A stretch of DNA of 64,000 nucleotides, taken from positions 17,114-81,113 of the forward strand of contig JSYX01000088.1 in NCBI GenBank assembly GCA_000787465.1. The letters run 5' to 3'. This DNA is from Thermomucor indicae-seudaticae. Taxonomy: Eukaryota > Mucoromycota > Mucoromycetes > Mucorales > Lichtheimiaceae. Position numbers and translations under genes: made by a program. The notes under the pieces are model-generated. The model saw only the letters and a program-made list of their open reading frames with translations, was not told the DNA's origin and ran no database searches. Every line of letters begins with the position of its first letter. The first letter of the stretch is position 1. Below, piece by piece: positions 59,289-64,000 of the stretch.

Positions 59289-59332
59289 CGTCTTTGTATC
59301 CTAATGATCAGATGTTTGGATCCCAATGATCA
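59289..59332. repeat. Right imperfect terminal repeat of the same element
   Basis: Two copies of ATCCYAATGATCA about 20 bases apart, the inverted counterpart of the left end. Confidence 0.4.
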
Positions 59333-59333
59333 C

Positions 59334-60088
59334 AAAAGCGACTTTAGAAGAGTATATCACTACAAGAGTGATAGAAACATTATCATTTTCTTTTTCGGAT
59401 TAGGAGAGGGAGGCCAGCATGCGCAGGCATGAAGAAGCGAAACGGGGATAAAAAATAAAGTATCTAAATATAAGTATTGAAGGGGAAAGTATCCATACAG
59501 GGCATGAAGGACGATCCTTAGTATCTATCTTCCTATATTGACGAATGCTGTCCGAACCCGTGCCATTCGGTCCGTCTGTCACAAACAGAGAGATCAACGA
59601 CAATGCGAAGTGCTCACAGAATAGGATCAACCATCGGAATAAGCTGGGTAGTTGGCTTCCACAAGATGTATAGGACACTGGCAAGAAACATTTGTGCAAA
59701 AAAAGCTAAGCTAAAAATAAATAGAATAATGGAGAGATTGGGGAATACATATAGCGGGCAACCAATGTCCACGACACCTGCTTGCACCAACCACAGTAGC
59801 CAGGACGAGACCACCCGACAACCAGTCAAAGAGACAAAATGTTCCACAAGAAGCTGGCACTTTTATACTGGCTTTTTCCAGAATGCTTGCGCCCTATGAA
59901 TACTCTTTTTGTGCTTGAAGAAAACAAATGTTTGCATTCAGCTTACCTTCTACTTTGCGCAAAGAAGATCCTATTGATTGGGTTGAGTCGAGCTGCGCAG
60001 GTAATTGCGTCAATGGGAAATAGGCTCGCTTTATATGAAAATATCAAAAGTCAACCTGCTCGTTTGCCATCGTCTAAGTTTGATATTC
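59334..60088. other. No recognisable gene
   Basis: Between the mariner relic and the broken gene at 60.1-60.7 kb. Open frames on both strands are short, overlapping and unmatched. Confidence 0.35.
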
Positions 60089-60662
60089 TCACCCATTGAT
60101 CCGGTAAGACGCTGAAACCAACTTTATAGTTTGCTGAGTATTCTGCGTCAGCTCTGCGTGGGTCAAATCATTGGGATACATTAACATATATGAAGTCCCA
60201 TATTCTTTCACTACGGTGAATCTAGAAGTTAGATAGCCGCTCAGACTAAGCGAACGATCCCCAATACAAGAGAATACAAAGGTCGTTGAGGACATCGCAC
60301 ATTCATCACGCGGTTTGCAGTCGTCTGATTCAGAATGCCTCGCTGGATAGTATAACCAATGTCAGTACAGATATTTATTTTCCCATAGTGGCGAACAGAA
60401 ATCCATTTTGCTGGACATACCCTTGCCAGATCTTCCGCTGGTGATACAGGTATATTAAAAAGAAGTCAAATCAATGACAAAGTTAGACAAGAAGATGACA
60501 TACCTCTTCGAACGAGTTTGTCAGAATCACCGTACAGTCTCTCAGCCGTCTTCAAATGTTCGTAAACCTGAAAGATCCGTCGCAGACACCACGAGGGACC
60601 TGGACGCATGTCAGCTCCCAGGTATGCAGCGATGTCCACTCGGACATCCAAGCCGTAGTCAC
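60089..60662 (-). pseudogene. Unidentified, probably broken multi-exon gene
   Basis: Two segments share a phased intron: about 60662-60504 (DYGLDVRVDIAAYLGADMR, IFQVYEHLKTAERLYGDSDK) and 60437 onward (AEDLARVCPAKWISVRHYGK). Coding-like sequence then continues in another frame to 60089 (SGYLTSRFTVVKEYGTSYML, PNDLTHAELTQNTQQ). An in-frame TGA precedes the first segment. The composition and intron phase argue for a once-real gene, but I recognise no family. Confidence 0.35.
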
Positions 60663-61030
60663 GTCAAGGAGAGGTCCTGTGAGAAAAGAAAAGTGAGGCA
60701 GGAGGTCCATTATATACGTTTTCCCACTGATTTCCGTGACGCTTAATTGAAAATCCGGCAAAAAGTCTTAAGTCGTTTGCCTGACTGGTCTATAGAGGCA
60801 AGCGTACTCAGGAAGACAAGTTCTCTAAACTGTTCAATGCCCTCTACATATTCGACAGTGACCAGAAACATAACATTCAATGTAGCGAACCCAGAATTTG
60901 TTATGGATTTAGTTAAAAACGTACAGAATTATGTCTGTTTTCTATATGCATTTCTAGGATCTAAGATGTTTTCTCAGAAAGTCATTTGCGTTCTGTATAA
61001 GTTGATTGTACTTTTCTAATTGTTCAGGTG

Positions 61031-63252
61031 TCAAATCGTTGCAGCAGTTGTTAAAATTTTCAAGCAATTTTGTGTCTTCTTGGCTGCTGCATCTTGGAGT
61101 TCTCGTCGGCGGACATCCTCAAACTGAATGGCATTATCTTCGTTATAACAATTACTTGGGATGACGATCTTGCATGCTCTACTCTCTGACGGAAGGGAAT
61201 GTTGGTGACACGATTGCTGAGAAAAATATGCTTGCAAAGTATTTTGTTCGTCCTAAAATCAGGGCATGTGCATGTCGACAGCACCCCATCCATCACCGCA
61301 ACAGTGTAGCTTGTTTCTGCATTTCTGAATGATCGAACATGTATCTATAGTGATTGACTCAGTTTAAGTGATGCATTTTCTTTTCTTAGACATCGCTTAC
61401 CACAGTTTCGCTTTCGTCAATCCTTACAAATGACGTTGCTTCATCCATGGATAACACATCAGCAAGATCGCGTCGTTTCTTTCTTCTTTTGTAAATGCAG
61501 CATTTGCGAATCCATGGAAAGTTCTCAAAATATCTTGACGATAGCTGGCTTCGACGACTTGCGTTAGCATCCACACGATACGGTCAACACGGTGATTCCG
61601 GGAACTGCCCAAGTAGTATGTCTTCAATTGATTATGCCACGATCCAATCAAATTGTTCGTATGGAACAGAGCATCCTATTTACAGATTCTGTTAGTATCC
61701 GTGAGCGCCATCGTTTGCACGAGGACTTACAGGTCGCCACGCACGACTCTATAATTGTCTTTTTTTGGGAGGTAGTAATCAAGGATATATGAATAAAATG
61801 TAAGATCATTGATGCGCCAAAACTGACTGAAACGACTCCAAACGTCTTCGAATTCTTGTATACTTTTAGCATTCATTAAAGCCGTCAAATCGGCTCGTGC
61901 TGTTTTCCGGAGCTGCTCAGTCTCATGGGTAGAGGTTCCTTTGATCTTCGTAGAAAATAAAAATAAATACGATATAAGAAAACGTTCATCTAATGTTGTA
62001 ACGATACAAACCTTTTTCACTTTGTTTTCCCAAGCTCGTCGGATGTGTCAATGGCACAAAAGAGTCTGTGTAGCATTGCCGAAAACAGATAAAATAGCAT
62101 TCATTTCAATAGCACTGCAGTCAATCATTATTCGTTTCGGCTTGAAGTCGCAACTATCCTTCAGCCATTGGAGCCAACCGTCAACGGTCTCACTGGTCTC
62201 TTTATTAGTTATCATGAAAGCAACTGGGCAACCCTTGTTCGTTATGGTATTCCTTGCGACAATCGTAAACAAATAGCAGTCGGTGCCATTGGTATATGTT
62301 ATACAGGTCTTATGCGTCGAATGTAAACAAATATCTTCTTCCTTCTTGAGCAACTACAGAACGTAAAATCAATAAGTAAATTGAATGCATATAGCACAGC
62401 AATCAAGTACCTCTAATTGCCATGGACTGACCCATGCAAGCAACAACTGATTTTCGTTTGATTTATAAAGAACTTCGTACTGCTTTGACTTAAGGGAATC
62501 CAGCCAAGCTTCTGTACTAACTTTGTCACTTGCAGCCTTGCTTGAAAGTTTCTTGATTCGACTTTGGAACAAATTGTTAACATCGTGATAACGAACTCGC
62601 AAAGCGGCCGGGACTTGATAGGTCTCAAATTGTTCTTTCATCCTCTTCTCAAACTTGAAACAACAGTTAGGCAGGGTCTACAACTGCTACCGAGCAAATA
62701 CACACCTCGTCAAGCTCGTCCACGCTCAATGTGAGCATTGTTTTATCCTTTTCCAATCCATGTCAGCGTCGACATGCTTTCTCAACCAGGCCTTGATGTC
62801 CTCGGGGAGCCTGGCGCGGATGATATCCTCTTGACACACGGGATCGTGTGTGTCATGTTTCCAAAAAATAAGAGACTTTTACTTTTCCATCGAGCAACTT
62901 GCTAATTTTGATTTTTGCTGAACAATTGTCACGGATAGATGCCTTGTTGGTTTTTCTCTTCTTGGGTGCACGACTGTCGCTGGGCCTTGCCGGCATGATT
63001 ACATACATAACGTTTGCTCCACTGGATTGTTTTTCGTGGCCACGGAGTATCCTTTACAAATGAAGATGAAGAACTGGAAGAAGTGTCTTTTGCTTGATAA
63101 CCGCCCTTCGAGTTCCAATTCGCGTGCGTACAGGCTTCCTTAAGATACCGGGTGTTGAATTCTTCTTCAGTGTCAAAGGTAAGTTCCAAAGGACAAGGGC
63201 TTTCATTATTGATGGCGTTGCGAACGACTGCTGGAGCAGATGGGTCGGACAT
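61031..63252 (-). pseudogene. Decayed Mutator-like (MULE) transposase with FAR1-like N-terminus and SWIM zinc finger
   Basis: Starts MSDPSAPAVVRNAINNESP. FAR1-like DNA-binding part: FDTEEEFNTRYLKEACTHAN, KRYVCNHAGKAQRQS, then in shifted frames IRDNCSAKIKISKLLDGKV and RARLPEDIKAWLRKHVDADM. The MULE core is LHSTHKT (Asp expected at the His), CPVAFMITNKETSETVDGWL and MIDCSAIEMNAI. The SWIM finger CTCPDFRTNKILCKHIF is near the end. Lesions: single-base shifts near 62.96, 62.87 and 62.74 kb, TGA at 62048-62050 where Trp is expected before HIRRAW, and another shift near 61.47 kb. Several introns still read in phase, so decay is fairly recent. Confidence 0.8.
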
Positions 63253-64000
63253 GCGTGAAACTGAGACTAGCTGCAGTAAGTGGGACCAAGCGGTCCAAAG
63301 GAAAAAAAACACACTTCAACAGATCTGAAAACCTTTTTGGGCTCAGAGCAGTGCGTCATCAGTGGGGAAATTTAGAGGACTCGCGATTGAATGGGATAAT
63401 ACATAAGCGATAATATCCATAATACTCACTTTTTGTGTGAAGAGATAAAAACGGGTTGAAGAGAGAAAAGATCGAAGAACACAAGACAAACTATCAGAGG
63501 TAACAATACACGGGAATCCGTGAACCTAGTGACGCAGGTCTTCAGCAAAAATTTGAAATTAAGCGTCGTTTAAATTATCTCAAATCGAACCACCACATGC
63601 ATTACTTGGATGTCTGTCAGCGTATAGACATTTTGATAAGATGGAGCTTCCATAACTCTTGGAATCGACTGACATTGACCACCTGCTGCTCTCAAGCAGT
63701 TATGCATTTTCCACTTGAGTCGTCAGAGTCTTCATTGGTGAAACGTCTCGGAATGAGATAGCCATCATTGTAATGCTCGCTTAGTTCTTACTTCGACCTG
63801 TCAATTATAGTAGCCGCACGGATAAGTTATACCACTCGCGAAAGTTATGCGATTTCGGTCGACGGAAAGTTGAACATATATACGCGGACACTGTATGCTT
63901 CTTCCGTTGACACGGACTATCTCGGCACGCGTGACCACCCAATAAATTGATATGTAAACACTGATTCTTTTTAACTTCTCGTGACCATGGCAACCAGTAA
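63253..64000. other. Flank of the MULE relic to the window end
   Basis: No gene recognised. The element's 5' terminal repeat may lie here but could not be paired by eye with a 3' partner. Confidence 0.35.

Larger units (their letters stand above)
58222..59333 (-). mobile_element. Tc1/mariner-like DNA transposon relic, about 1.1 kb
   Basis: Bounds are set by the imperfect inverted repeats on both sides of a transposase relic. The size fits the superfamily. The target-site duplication could not be read with confidence. Confidence 0.55.

Noticed and set aside
1..64000. tRNA, rRNA or other RNA genes
   Set aside because: I scanned by eye for B-box-like GGTTCGAANCC with a matching A box and found only coding-sequence coincidences; a tRNA scan would be decisive.

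Overview
This is eukaryotic, almost certainly fungal DNA. Genes are compact and many are split by short introns (about 50-70 nt), often with TACTAA-like branch points. The proteins are fungal: a single-chain glutamate synthase, a Dma-type FHA-RING ligase, class V myosin, peroxisomal acyl-CoA oxidase, DUF4604 and many F-box/TPR/LRR proteins. The gene set and intron style look most like early-diverging Mucoromycota (Mucorales). That placement is an inference; no rRNA or species marker is present.

Layout. 1.6-4.6 kb: a Set9/KMT5-type SET methyltransferase (+) convergent with a secreted 3D-domain protein (-). 6.2-12.8 kb: an 8-exon glutamate synthase. 13.9-20.9 kb: a multi-pass membrane protein, an FHA-RING ligase, an atypical kinesin and a small hypothetical gene. 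21.4-33.7 kb: mitochondrial stomatin-like protein, acyl-CoA oxidase, a K/T-type cyclin and a 17-exon myosin V; the last two share a divergent promoter region. 34.4-42.2 kb: a polyQ/proline-rich protein, then a gene-poor stretch with an LRR-gene relic and a small MTH1-type NUDIX hydrolase. 42.2-52.4 kb: homeodomain protein, SLY1, a basic hypothetical protein, mitochondrial uL2, a UFD1/zinc-finger protein and DUF4604. 52.8-57.5 kb: two tandem TPR-F-box-LRR paralogues. 58.2-63.3 kb: decayed DNA transposons (a Tc1/mariner-like element with imperfect terminal repeats and a Mutator-like transposase) around an unidentified broken gene.

Most genes are unrelated housekeeping functions: nitrogen assimilation, beta-oxidation, chromatin, transcription elongation, vesicle and cargo transport, mitochondrial translation, ubiquitin signalling. 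There is no evident pathway cluster. I did not find a clear new multi-gene system. The best leads are recurrent GC-AG introns, a kinesin whose nucleotide-switch motifs are altered, an expanding and decaying F-box/LRR family, and single-base lesions in the SET gene and the MULE.

Exon joins were made by hand. Those stated with explicit coordinates were checked for reading-frame consistency.
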